A DNA stretch of 64,000 nt. Origin: an uncultured Flavobacteriaceae bacterium. Lineage in GTDB: Bacteria > Bacteroidota > Bacteroidia > Flavobacteriales > Flavobacteriaceae. Below the pieces are notes generated by a model. It was not told where the DNA came from and did no database searches. It saw only the letters and a list, made by a program, of their open reading frames with translations. The position numbers and the translations under genes are program-made. The number at the start of each line of letters is the position of its first letter. Position 1 is the first letter of the stretch. Below are positions 35,534 to 43,567 of the stretch, in pieces. Location of the stretch: the NCBI GenBank assembly GCA_947502635.1, contig CANNAN010000001.1:310001-374000 (forward strand). Direction: 5' to 3'.

Positions 35534-37384
35534 ATGAACGAAGTATATATAACAAGCTCAGGTACATTTTTACCAAACAAAGCTGTTTCTAATAAAGAAA
35601 TGGAAGATTTTTTAGGTCGTATAAGCGGTAAGGAGAGTCGTGCTAAAGAGCGTGTATTAAAACAAAATGGTATTAAAACGCGTTATTATGCACTAAACCA
35701 AAAACAAGAAACAACACATTTAAATGCGGAGTTGGCTGTAAATGCGGTAAACGATGCGTTGCAAAAAAGTAATCTAAGAAGTACTGACGTAGAATTGCTA
35801 TGTACTGGAACAACACAAGGGGATTTACCCATACCAGGTTTTGCTAGTATGGTGCATGCAGGGTTGGACTTTAATAGATGTGAAGTTGCTAGTTTTCAAA
35901 GTGTGTGTGCTAGTGGAATAATGGCATTAAAAAATGCCTACACTCAAATTAAAAGTGATGAAAAAGAAAATGCAGTTTGCGTAGGTAGTGAATTAGCGAG
36001 TAGAATGTTTAAAGCATCGCGTTTTGAAGCCCAAGGAGTCGAATCATTGCCATTTGATGCCGAATTTTTAAGGTGGATGTTATCTGATGGCGCTGGTGCA
36101 TTTGTCCTTCAGAATAAGAAAAATGAAAACGGTATTTCTTTAAAAATTGATTGGATTGATATAAAATCTCATGCTAATGAATTTCCTGTTTGTATGTATA
36201 CAGGGAAAACGGATAATAAAAATGAAGAAGAATTAACATGGTTGGATTATCCAAGTTACGAAGAAGCTTCTAAAGCTGGGGCAATTAATCTAAAACAGGA
36301 CACAAGACTGTTAGATAAGGTGATAAAAACAGGAGTGGCACACTATTTTGAGTTGATTGACCAAGGAAAAATTAACAAAGATAGTGTTGATTGGCTATGT
36401 TGTCATTATTCTTCCGAGGTATTTAAGGAACCGATAAAAGAATTAATGTTAAAAGGAGGTGGCGAGATTGCCGATGAGAAATGGTTTAGCAACCTCACCT
36501 CAAAAGGAAATACAGGTGCAGCATCTATTTTTATAATGTTAGATGAATTGATGCATACAGGGAAATTAAAGCTGGATGATAAAATACTTTGTATGGTACC
36601 AGAAAGTGGTCGTTTTGTGACGTCCTATATGCAGCTTACTGTAACAGGAAATACAAAAACAAACACCAAGAGTTATCCTGTAAGAGAAATTGAATCGCCT
36701 GAGTTGATTGTAAATAAAAATGAAACTTCTGAATGGTTAATAAGAAACCTTGCTCAAATCTGGATTGATTTTGAAACGGAATTACTTAAAGTCCCTATTG
36801 TTGCTAAAATTCATGATGGTAATTTGAGTATTTCAGATTATAAATTATTATTAATAGATCTTAGGCAGCAAGTAATAGATGGCTCACAATGGATCTCTCG
36901 TGCAGCTTCAAATATAGATATTGATCTATTTGAATTACGCTCGGCATTTATAAAGCATACCGCAACAGAGCATAAAGACTATCAAATGCTAGAGAAAAAT
37001 TTTGAGGCTTTAGGTGAAGATATAGACACGATAAGAACGGGTGAAAAGAATATTGGTACAGTTTCTTTAACATCTTTTATGTTTCAACAGGCAAGTAAAC
37101 CCAACCCGATCGATTTGTTAGGTTCTATGTTTATTATAGAAGGTATTGGTAAACGATTAGCGGGTTATTGGGGAGAAATGATTAAAGATCAATTAAATTT
37201 GAAAAATAGTCAAGTATCCTTTTTTACTTATCATGGTGTTGCTGATGAAAACCATTTTCATAACTTGGAAGAGGCACTAAACCATCCGAAGATGAATATG
37301 GAAGTCGCAAAAAAGATTGTTAAAACAGCTAAAACTACAGCGAAATTGTACAAAATGCAGTTAGAAGAATTAGGAAATTATTAA
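35534..37384 (+). CDS. Beta-ketoacyl-ACP synthase III fused to a haem-oxygenase-like diiron domain
   Basis: The 616-residue protein has two parts. Residues 1-375 form a thiolase-fold KAS III with catalytic triad Cys125 (FQSVCASG), His291 (CCHYSS) and Asn326 (SKGNTGAA). Residues about 385-616 form an all-helical iron-containing redox domain (Haem_oxygenas_2 / HDO type) with candidate ligands His475, Glu479 and His480 (HTATEH), Glu536 (IIEGIG), and His567, Asp571 and His574 (HGVADENH). KAS III condenses an acyl-CoA with malonyl-ACP; HDO enzymes such as UndA oxidise or cleave acyl or amino-acid substrates. The fusion suggests a chain made and then oxidised on one protein. It is followed after 8 bp by a gene of unknown function. 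Confidence 0.9.
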   Translation: MNEVYITSSGTFLPNKAVSNKEMEDFLGRISGKESRAKERVLKQNGIKTRYYALNQKQETTHLNAELAVNAVNDALQKSNLRSTDVELLCTGTTQGDLPIPGFASMVHAGLDFNRCEVASFQSVCASGIMALKNAYTQIKSDEKENAVCVGSELASRMFKASRFEAQGVESLPFDAEFLRWMLSDGAGAFVLQNKKNENGISLKIDWIDIKSHANEFPVCMYTGKTDNKNEEELTWLDYPSYEEASKAGAINLKQDTRLLDKVIKTGVAHYFELIDQGKINKDSVDWLCCHYSSEVFKEPIKELMLKGGGEIADEKWFSNLTSKGNTGAASIFIMLDELMHTGKLKLDDKILCMVPESGRFVTSYMQLTVTGNTKTNTKSYPVREIESPELIVNKNETSEWLIRNLAQIWIDFETELLKVPIVAKIHDGNLSISDYKLLLIDLRQQVIDGSQWISRAASNIDIDLFELRSAFIKHTATEHKDYQMLEKNFEALGEDIDTIRTGEKNIGTVSLTSFMFQQASKPNPIDLLGSMFIIEGIGKRLAGYWGEMIKDQLNLKNSQVSFFTYHGVADENHFHNLEEALNHPKMNMEVAKKIVKTAKTTAKLYKMQLEELGNY

Positions 37385-37392
37385 ATTGAATT

Positions 37393-38289
37393 ATGATAGA
37401 CGAAAACATGGACATATCAGCGCACGACGAAAGGGATCCCAATCCCTGGTTGGCGTTATTTTTAGATGATAGTATTCCGATTAACCAATTGACAAAGTTG
37501 GCGTTGATGAAAGATAACGCATCGAAATCGGCGAAGTATTTGCTGCCAATAATTCAATTCTGGTCTAAGTTTACCATGTTTTTTATTCATGTATTCAAGT
37601 TTTTCTTTCCTAAACTCATTAACTCTTCAAAGGTCTTGCATCGTATTTTAGCGTGGGGACTTAGAAAATTTGTTAGTCCAGATGCTAACCTGCTTATATT
37701 TAGACACTTTCATATTGGTACAGAAATTTTGCAGTTTATAGGAGGTAATATTCCGAATGTAGAAGTAGAAGGGAACCCTTTAAAACCTAAAAATTTTGAA
37801 GATGTAAAAGATGATTTGTTTTTAAATCATGATTTAAATTTATACAATTTTGTTATTCGTTTAAATAGTAAGTTGAAAGAAAAAAACATAACGATAAGCC
37901 CTCCCGAAAAAATCAATTTAGACATGATTACAGAAGATCAATTTGACCATATAGATTTCCCTAATAAATGGACAAATTTTTTGGATTTACGTTCAGCCAT
38001 TGAACTTTTTACACCTTTTTATCAATTATTTTTAACATCTAATGATTTTGTAAGAGCTTCAAATTCATTGCAATTAGATGAAACAGTTGCGATTTATACT
38101 TCACAAATTTTGGGGACTCCTGGTCATTTAGGATTAGTTAATAATAAACACCCTATGGTGCCTGTTACCACTTACAGTGCTGCTTACAGGCTAGTTTTAC
38201 ATGGCTTAGCAGCTGAAACACTACATGAAGTATTAGTAAAAATGAAGCTTAACAAAAACAGTGATGGTGTTGTAACTCCAAAAAAATAA
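37393..38289 (+). CDS. Conserved-looking protein of unknown function in the ketosynthase-diiron set
   Basis: This 298-residue protein begins 8 bp after the ketosynthase-diiron gene and is almost certainly co-transcribed. It has no signal peptide. A hydrophobic amphipathic stretch lies at about 50-75 (FWSKFTMFFIHVFKFFF), suggesting membrane association. Motifs that look conserved include DPNPWLALFLDDS (15-27), LIFRHFHIGTEILQFIGGN (about 100-118) and the C-terminal SAAYRLVLHGLAAETLHE. Several His and Glu residues in these helices could bind metal, but no recognised motif is present. I recall a Bacteroidota-specific DUF in such neighbourhoods but cannot confirm its name. Confidence 0.8.
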   Translation: MIDENMDISAHDERDPNPWLALFLDDSIPINQLTKLALMKDNASKSAKYLLPIIQFWSKFTMFFIHVFKFFFPKLINSSKVLHRILAWGLRKFVSPDANLLIFRHFHIGTEILQFIGGNIPNVEVEGNPLKPKNFEDVKDDLFLNHDLNLYNFVIRLNSKLKEKNITISPPEKINLDMITEDQFDHIDFPNKWTNFLDLRSAIELFTPFYQLFLTSNDFVRASNSLQLDETVAIYTSQILGTPGHLGLVNNKHPMVPVTTYSAAYRLVLHGLAAETLHEVLVKMKLNKNSDGVVTPKK

Positions 38290-38390
38290 GGCGTCTTATA
38301 GCAAATAAAAAAGTCATAGAAGTTTAAGTGCTACACTGGGATTTTGAGAAAGTAGGAATGGGTGCTAATTTAAACCTGCGGTTTTTTCTT

Positions 38391-38450
38391 AAACTATCTT
38401 ATAGGTTGAACTGTAATAGTTGGTCTAAATTTGGTTTCATAAATTTGAAA
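38391..38450 (+). repeat. Imperfect direct repeat flanking the regulator, copy 1
   Basis: AAACTATCTTATAGG, then TGGTCTAAATTTGG and CATAAATTTGAAAT, aligns with 39105-39165. The copies lie upstream and downstream of the Crp-type gene. Confidence 0.6.
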
Positions 38451-38511
38451 TATTTAGAGATGTTTTGAAAAAGAAATAAATGAATTAGAAAGGCTACTAT
38501 TTTTTCAAGAA

Positions 38512-39087
38512 ATGAATACCAAACCTGTAATAACATACTTTTCCAATTTCTGGAAACTTAATCAAAAAGAGATTGATTTTTTAGTTGAAAGAGCAGACCT
38601 AAGGTTGCTGAAAAAAAAGGCCTTTGTTTTAGAAAAAGGACAAGTATGTAATCACTTTATATTCGTAGTTAAAGGTTGCCTCAAAATGTATAAAGTAGAT
38701 GATAAAGGAAGGTTTCATAATCTTCAGTTTGCTTCAGAAAATAATTGGATTTCAGACTATGGAAGTTTCTATAATGATGAACCAAGCGAGCTTTTTATAG
38801 AAAGTTTAGAGCCTACCGAAATAATTCAGTTCGAAAAAAACAATGTTTTTGAATTATATGATAATCACGTTGTATTTGATCGGAATTTTAGAATTATTAT
38901 TGAAAATGCTTTTATTGAGCAGCAAAAAAGAATACTCCAAACAATAAGTTCTACAGCAGAAGAAAGGTACTTGTATTTTATTAAAAAATATCCGCATTTA
39001 TTAAATAGAATATCTCATGTTCAAATAGCATCATATATAGGCGTTACACCCGAATTTTTAAGTCAAGTAAGAAAAAAAATGATTTGA
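38512..39087 (+). CDS. Crp/Fnr-family transcriptional regulator
   Basis: The 191-residue protein has a cyclic-nucleotide-binding-like beta-roll (about 20-120; LEKGQVCNHFIFVVKGCLKMY at 39-59). A C-terminal helix-turn-helix follows (about 150-190; ISHVQIASYIGVTPEFLSQV). The helix-turn-helix is short, as in many Bacteroidota members that likely sense something other than cAMP. It lies 222 bp after the unknown gene of the ketosynthase set and may control it, but flanking direct repeats also suggest independent duplication. The ATG at 38512 gives the full domain. Confidence 0.9.
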   Translation: MNTKPVITYFSNFWKLNQKEIDFLVERADLRLLKKKAFVLEKGQVCNHFIFVVKGCLKMYKVDDKGRFHNLQFASENNWISDYGSFYNDEPSELFIESLEPTEIIQFEKNNVFELYDNHVVFDRNFRIIIENAFIEQQKRILQTISSTAEERYLYFIKKYPHLLNRISHVQIASYIGVTPEFLSQVRKKMI

Positions 39088-39104
39088 ATTGGTGGCTATT
39101 TCTA

Positions 39105-39165
39105 AAACGATCTTATAAGTAGCGTTGTAAAGGTTGATCTAAATTTGGGTTTTATGAATTTGAAA
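39105..39165 (+). repeat. Imperfect direct repeat flanking the regulator, copy 2
   Basis: AAACGATCTTATAAG, then TGATCTAAATTTGGG and TATGAATTTGAAAT, aligns with 38391-38450. No gene follows this copy. Confidence 0.6.
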
Positions 39166-39825
39166 TTATGATTATTATGAAACAACGATTAATAATTGTA
39201 GAGCTAGGTGTGCTCGACTTGAAACTGCTAACAGAATTTTACGAAAATAAATTTAATTGAAAAAAAATAATAATTCCATTACTTTTTTTCGATTAAATAG
39301 CATTCTTTATAACATTATACCCAAGTGAAAATTAGCAGAAGAATCATGTGTTAGCTCGGAAGGTAGTGGGTTTAATAGCTTTTTGTTAGCTATAATGCCA
39401 GAAAAATAAAAGAGGTAAATACAGTACTTAAAAAACAAGAAAGTAAAGATGTTAATTTTTATTTTGACTAATAAATTCATGGCTCTCAACTTAAAAATGA
39501 GTTTGGCTAGATAAAACTTATCAGATACGAACCATTCACAATAAAGTTTTACAACGATTACTTTCTTTCATCGTGGGAATTGATAGATAATATCTCAATT
39601 CATACCTATAATCAATATCCAAAGTGTTTAAAAAGTTTAAGGCTTGGTAATCCTTATTTTAATTTTGTAAGAAAAATATAATTAAAAAAGAGAGTAAATT
39701 TTTAATTATTGGGTAATTATTCTACTATTTTGAATTTTTTGTCTACTAATTATATCTTTTAAATACGTTGTTTTGGAATAAGCAAACTTTTAATTCTAAA
39801 ATTAGTTTAAAAGGTATTCATTTTT
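39166..39825. other. Intergenic region, AT-rich
   Basis: About 660 bp with no convincing gene. Weak short open frames read like random AT-rich sequence. This may be the eroded remains of a second regulator, since it follows repeat copy 2, but no homologous coding was detected by eye. Confidence 0.45.
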
Positions 39826-40407
39826 ATGAAAAAAGAAGTACTAATTATAAATCACGATAGGTCTCTGGTAGAAAGTCTTAAAGAAGATGAAATATGGGCG
39901 TTTGAAGCGTTGTTTAATCAATATAACAGAAGATTATACGGTTTTGCCTTGGGCTATTTAAAATCTCCAGTTGAGGCAGAAGAATTGGTTCAGGATGTTT
40001 TTTCAAAAATTTGGGAAAAGAGGCGTTTGTTAAAACCAGAGCGTAGTTTTAAGCACTACATTTTTACTATTGCATTTAATTTAATTAAAAAAATCTTTAT
40101 AAAAAGAAGTAGAATTAGAACTTATTTAGATTCAAAGGAAAAAATAATTGATTTTGATCAATCAACTTCGAATCAAATTGATTATAATTTTATGATGGAG
40201 AGAATCATGATTTTGGTAGCTAAAATGCCAACACGCAGAAGAGAAACATTTGTGAAAAGTCGTTTTAAAGATCTTTCCGTTAAAGAAATAGCAAAAGAAA
40301 TGAATATCAGCCCTAAAACCGTAGAGAATCAAATCACTTCAGCTCTAAAGTTTATTAAAGCCAATTGGGAATTTGATGAATCCAGAGATAACATATATAT
40401 AACATAA
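39826..40407 (+). CDS. ECF RNA polymerase sigma factor (sigma-70 family)
   Basis: The 193-residue protein has sigma region 2 (about 22-95; FEALFNQYNRRLYGFALG and EAEELVQDVFSKIWEKR) and region 4 (about 130-180; MPTRRRETFVKSRF and KEIAKEMNISPKTVENQI). This is the FecI-like Bacteroidota type that is often paired with a FecR anti-sigma factor. No FecR gene follows; 780 bp of non-coding sequence separates it from the GH97 gene. It may control the downstream polysaccharide locus, but this is inferred from position only. Confidence 0.93.
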   Translation: MKKEVLIINHDRSLVESLKEDEIWAFEALFNQYNRRLYGFALGYLKSPVEAEELVQDVFSKIWEKRRLLKPERSFKHYIFTIAFNLIKKIFIKRSRIRTYLDSKEKIIDFDQSTSNQIDYNFMMERIMILVAKMPTRRRETFVKSRFKDLSVKEIAKEMNISPKTVENQITSALKFIKANWEFDESRDNIYIT

Positions 40408-40766
40408 TTACATTTAGTTAAAATAGAGAAGCTATATACAGTAACGCTATTACTATATGTATGTTTTCCTTTGAAAGGTGCTTTTACTTATAATACTAGT
40501 CTAAAATACATTTCAGAATACATTTAAATAGACCTTTTAACTAATATTTATCTGCTAAGGAACAAAATAGGGTACTATAAAGAACATTTTTTATGATGTT
40601 AAAGAATTAAAAGTTTCACAACTTTGTGTTTCTATTATCTCACTAAATCTAAATCGTTTAGAAGTCACTTTTTATTAATCATTTAATGGTGGCTTATTAT
40701 TATTATTATTATTTATAAAATTAATAATAAAATAGATTTTGAGTTAGTCATATTTGTCAGTTTAGT

Positions 40767-40805
40767 CACCTCTATTCAAAAATTATTGGATAGAGGTGTT
40801 TTTTT
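40767..40805 (+). terminator. Rho-independent terminator
   Basis: CACCTCTATTCA pairs with TGGATAGAGGTG (one mismatch) around AAAATTAT, followed by seven T residues. It lies 360 bp after the sigma factor stop, so that transcript would have a long 3' leader or end earlier. Confidence 0.75.
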
Positions 40806-40945
40806 GATATATAATAATTGTGTTAAACATGTAAAGCGCTTAATAATGCTCTTGTTTAGTTGGTTTTAAGGTTTATAAATTAATTCTGAACGAATTATAC
40901 GGTAAAAGGAAATATTTGTATCCCGAAATTCCAGATTATAGATAC

Positions 40946-40953
40946 TATATTTG
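40946..40953 (+). promoter_or_regulatory. Possible -7 box for the GH97 gene
   Basis: TATATTTG matches TAnnTTTG exactly, implying a leader of about 230 nt before the ATG at 41188. The nearest upstream TTTG (40915-40918) is further than the usual -33 spacing. Confidence 0.3.
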
Positions 40954-41187
40954 AAATTATATTGCTAGCTTCTTAATTATGTTACAAGTAGAAAATAAAA
41001 ACAAATAATAAAAATATCGTCCAATACATCCTAATCATTAAAATGATAAGCTTTACTGATTTCATTTGATGATGGAATAGAAATTGATATTTAGACTCTT
41101 TTTATTTGAAAAACTATTAATTAAGATAATAAGTGATTGTGTAGTTTAATTCAGAATTTATATTATAATTAATTTTTTTACCACAAA

Positions 41188-43098
41188 ATGAATAAAACGT
41201 ATCTAAATCTCAAAAATAAAAACCTTTACCGTTTAATTTTTTTGATGTTATTATCAATAATAACTATTTCTTACTCAGCGAAGAAAAAGAGTGTAGAAGT
41301 AAATAGCCCAGATGGACATTTTAAATTATTGTTCAAGATTGATGAAAAACTAGGGGCGTCTTACAGTGTAACATATAAAGGAAAAGAGGTTATTGTTCCA
41401 TCTGGTTTAGGAATTGGAGTTATAGATACAACACAAAATATTCAAATAGATTTTGTGAAAACAACAAAAACGGATAATGTCTGGGTGCCAGCTTATGGAG
41501 AGAAGAATCAATATCCAGATAAATATCAAGAGTCGTTTATTGCCTTGAAAGGAGCTGGAGCCAATTTTAACCTTAGGATTAGAGCATACAATGAAGGTGT
41601 TGCATTTAGATATGAATTTCCTAAATACAGAGGTAAAATACAGAGAGAAAAAACAGAGTTTTCATTACCGCCATATGCTAATGTATGGGCTTCAAAAATG
41701 GCTCAAAGTGAAATTGAAAAAATTAAAGTATCGGAAATAGATACCATAATTGAAAGACCTTTATTAATTGAGCTTAAAGACTCCCTATTTGCTGCCATTG
41801 GAGAAGCTGGTTTAGTAGATTATTCTCGGATGAAATTTAAGTCAAAGCCAGATAAACCAGGAACATTAATTTCAGAATTAGATAGCTTGGTACAACTTAG
41901 CAATTCTGTAAATAAAACGCCTTGGCGTTTTATAATGGCAGGTGAACGTCCAGCACAATTATTAGAAAATAATTATTTACTTCTTAATTTAAATGAGGAA
42001 AATAAGATTGAGGATACTTCCTGGATTAGACCAGGGAAAATTATTAGAGAATCAACACTTACAACCAAAGGAGGTATAGCTTGTGTGGATTTTGCGGCAA
42101 AACATAACTTACAATTTATCGAATTCGATGCTGGGTGGTATGGTAATGAATATGATGAGACTTCAGATGCTACCACTATAACTATAGATCCGAATCGGTC
42201 TAATGGTCCATTGGATCTATTGGGAGTTATAGAATATGCCAAGAGTAAAAATATAGGAGTTATTCTTTATGTGAATAGAAGATCAATGGAAAAACAACTT
42301 GACGATGTATTACCTCTGCTAAGCTCTTGGAGAGTTAGTGGACTTAAATACGGTTTTGTAAATGTAGGCTCTCAAGAATGGACAAGCTGGTTGCACGATG
42401 CCGTTAGAAAAGCGGCAGATCATAAATTGATGGTCGATATTCATGATGAATACCGTCCAACAGGCTATTCTAGAACCTATCCAAATTTAATGACTCAGGA
42501 AGGTATTAGAGGCGATGAAGAGGCACCGAAAAATTCTATGGTATTGAATACCCTTTTTACTAGAATGATTGCAGGAGCAGGCGATCAGACTAATTGTTAT
42601 TTTGCAACAAGAGTAGAAGAAAGAATGAGTTCGCATGCTTCACAATTAGCAAAAGCGGTTTGTATTTATAGTCCATGGCAATTTTTATATTGGTATGACA
42701 GACCAGAAGGGTCAGACGCAGAAGGACCAGGTGCAGGGGGTACCAAATCATTTATCCAGGAAGTTCCTGAGTTGGCATTTTATGATGCACTTCCCACAGT
42801 TTGGGACGATACTAAGATCATTGATGGTTACCCAGGAGAATATGGTGTGGTGGTAAGGCGCAGCGGCAATGATTGGTTTTTAGGAGCTTTAACAGGAGTA
42901 AAAGGACGAAAACTAGATATTGCTTTAGATTTTCTGGATCAAGGAAAAACTTATGAAGCCACTATTTATTCAGATGATGAAAATAGCCAAACAATAACTA
43001 AAGTAAAAATAGATAAGAGAAATGTTAAGTTTTCCGATACAATAAATTATGAGGTATTAAAGCAAAACGGGCTTGCCATACATTTTCGAGCTTTATAG
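41188..43098 (+). CDS. Glycoside hydrolase family 97 enzyme
   Basis: This 636-residue secreted protein has a signal peptide (about 1-30). The GH97 N-terminal beta-sandwich follows (about 35-285; SPDGHFKLLFK and NEGVAFRYEFP), then a catalytic barrel (about 290-560; FIEFDAGWYG at 310-319 and IHDEYRPTGYSRTYPN at 418-433) and a C-terminal beta domain. GH97 enzymes are alpha-glucosidases or alpha-galactosidases, inverting or retaining. The KYGFVNVG stretch (387-394) has Gly where I recall retaining members having a nucleophilic Asp, but I cannot settle the mechanism. YSPWQFLYWYDRP resembles the non-SusB branch. It is the first enzyme of the polysaccharide region. Confidence 0.93.
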   Translation: MNKTYLNLKNKNLYRLIFLMLLSIITISYSAKKKSVEVNSPDGHFKLLFKIDEKLGASYSVTYKGKEVIVPSGLGIGVIDTTQNIQIDFVKTTKTDNVWVPAYGEKNQYPDKYQESFIALKGAGANFNLRIRAYNEGVAFRYEFPKYRGKIQREKTEFSLPPYANVWASKMAQSEIEKIKVSEIDTIIERPLLIELKDSLFAAIGEAGLVDYSRMKFKSKPDKPGTLISELDSLVQLSNSVNKTPWRFIMAGERPAQLLENNYLLLNLNEENKIEDTSWIRPGKIIRESTLTTKGGIACVDFAAKHNLQFIEFDAGWYGNEYDETSDATTITIDPNRSNGPLDLLGVIEYAKSKNIGVILYVNRRSMEKQLDDVLPLLSSWRVSGLKYGFVNVGSQEWTSWLHDAVRKAADHKLMVDIHDEYRPTGYSRTYPNLMTQEGIRGDEEAPKNSMVLNTLFTRMIAGAGDQTNCYFATRVEERMSSHASQLAKAVCIYSPWQFLYWYDRPEGSDAEGPGAGGTKSFIQEVPELAFYDALPTVWDDTKIIDGYPGEYGVVVRRSGNDWFLGALTGVKGRKLDIALDFLDQGKTYEATIYSDDENSQTITKVKIDKRNVKFSDTINYEVLKQNGLAIHFRAL

Positions 43099-43567
43099 TA
43101 GATAATAATAATAATAATACTCCATTCTTAATTTAAATCGTTAAGGGTAATGTGCATAGAGACATGTTATCCTTCTTACGGGTGCATTGACTATATATAA
43201 AAATACTTGTTTAAAGCTATGCATTCTACAATGTTGAGCGTGTTAGGTTCAAGAAACCTTAGGGAAGAGAGCGTTCAATTTTTTAATTTATCTCAATAAA
43301 AACAGGTTTTTCTTACGTATATAGCGAGAAACATAGAATAATATTAAGGTTTTTTGTGTCTAATGTCTTTTTTTTAATGAATTGAACAGTTTGTACCCCT
43401 AATATGAAAGTTATATATGAATCTAAGCTTTCTTATTCCTTTAATTTTGTTAACATGGTTAATACATCAATTATTCTATTTATTACTAAAGAAGGTAATC
43501 CAAAACCGATTTTAATAGTGTAATAGTTAGAAAAAAATAACCTACAGTACTAATCAAAAAAAAGAAT
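43099..43567. other. Intergenic region before the first beta-helix gene
   Basis: No gene is seen in 470 bp. It holds a short TAA-type microsatellite at the left end, a small hairpin AGGTT/AACCT near 43249-43263, and a TAATTTTG box at 43442-43449 that fits the -7 consensus. Confidence 0.45.
43442..43449 (+). promoter_or_regulatory. Possible -7 box for the first beta-helix gene
   Basis: TAATTTTG matches TAnnTTTG exactly and would give a leader of about 110 nt. Confidence 0.3.

Larger units (their letters stand above)
40408..41187. other. Long intergenic region upstream of the GH97 gene
   Basis: No gene is seen in 780 bp. It contains an A/T microsatellite (TTATTATTATTATTATTATT near 40690-40712), a terminator hairpin at 40767-40805 and a possible -7 box at 40946-40953. 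Confidence 0.5.

Noticed and set aside
34811-39087. Whole lipid-like cluster considered as a polyketide gene cluster
   Set aside because: No acyl carrier protein, ketoreductase or thioesterase gene is present; only a single ketosynthase is seen.
39307-39489. 60-codon reverse-strand open frame after the Crp-type regulator
   Set aside because: AT-rich, unpaired with any start context or family; probably random.
40689-40730. TTA/TAA microsatellite considered as a phase-variation tract
   Set aside because: It is outside any coding sequence and not between identifiable promoter elements.
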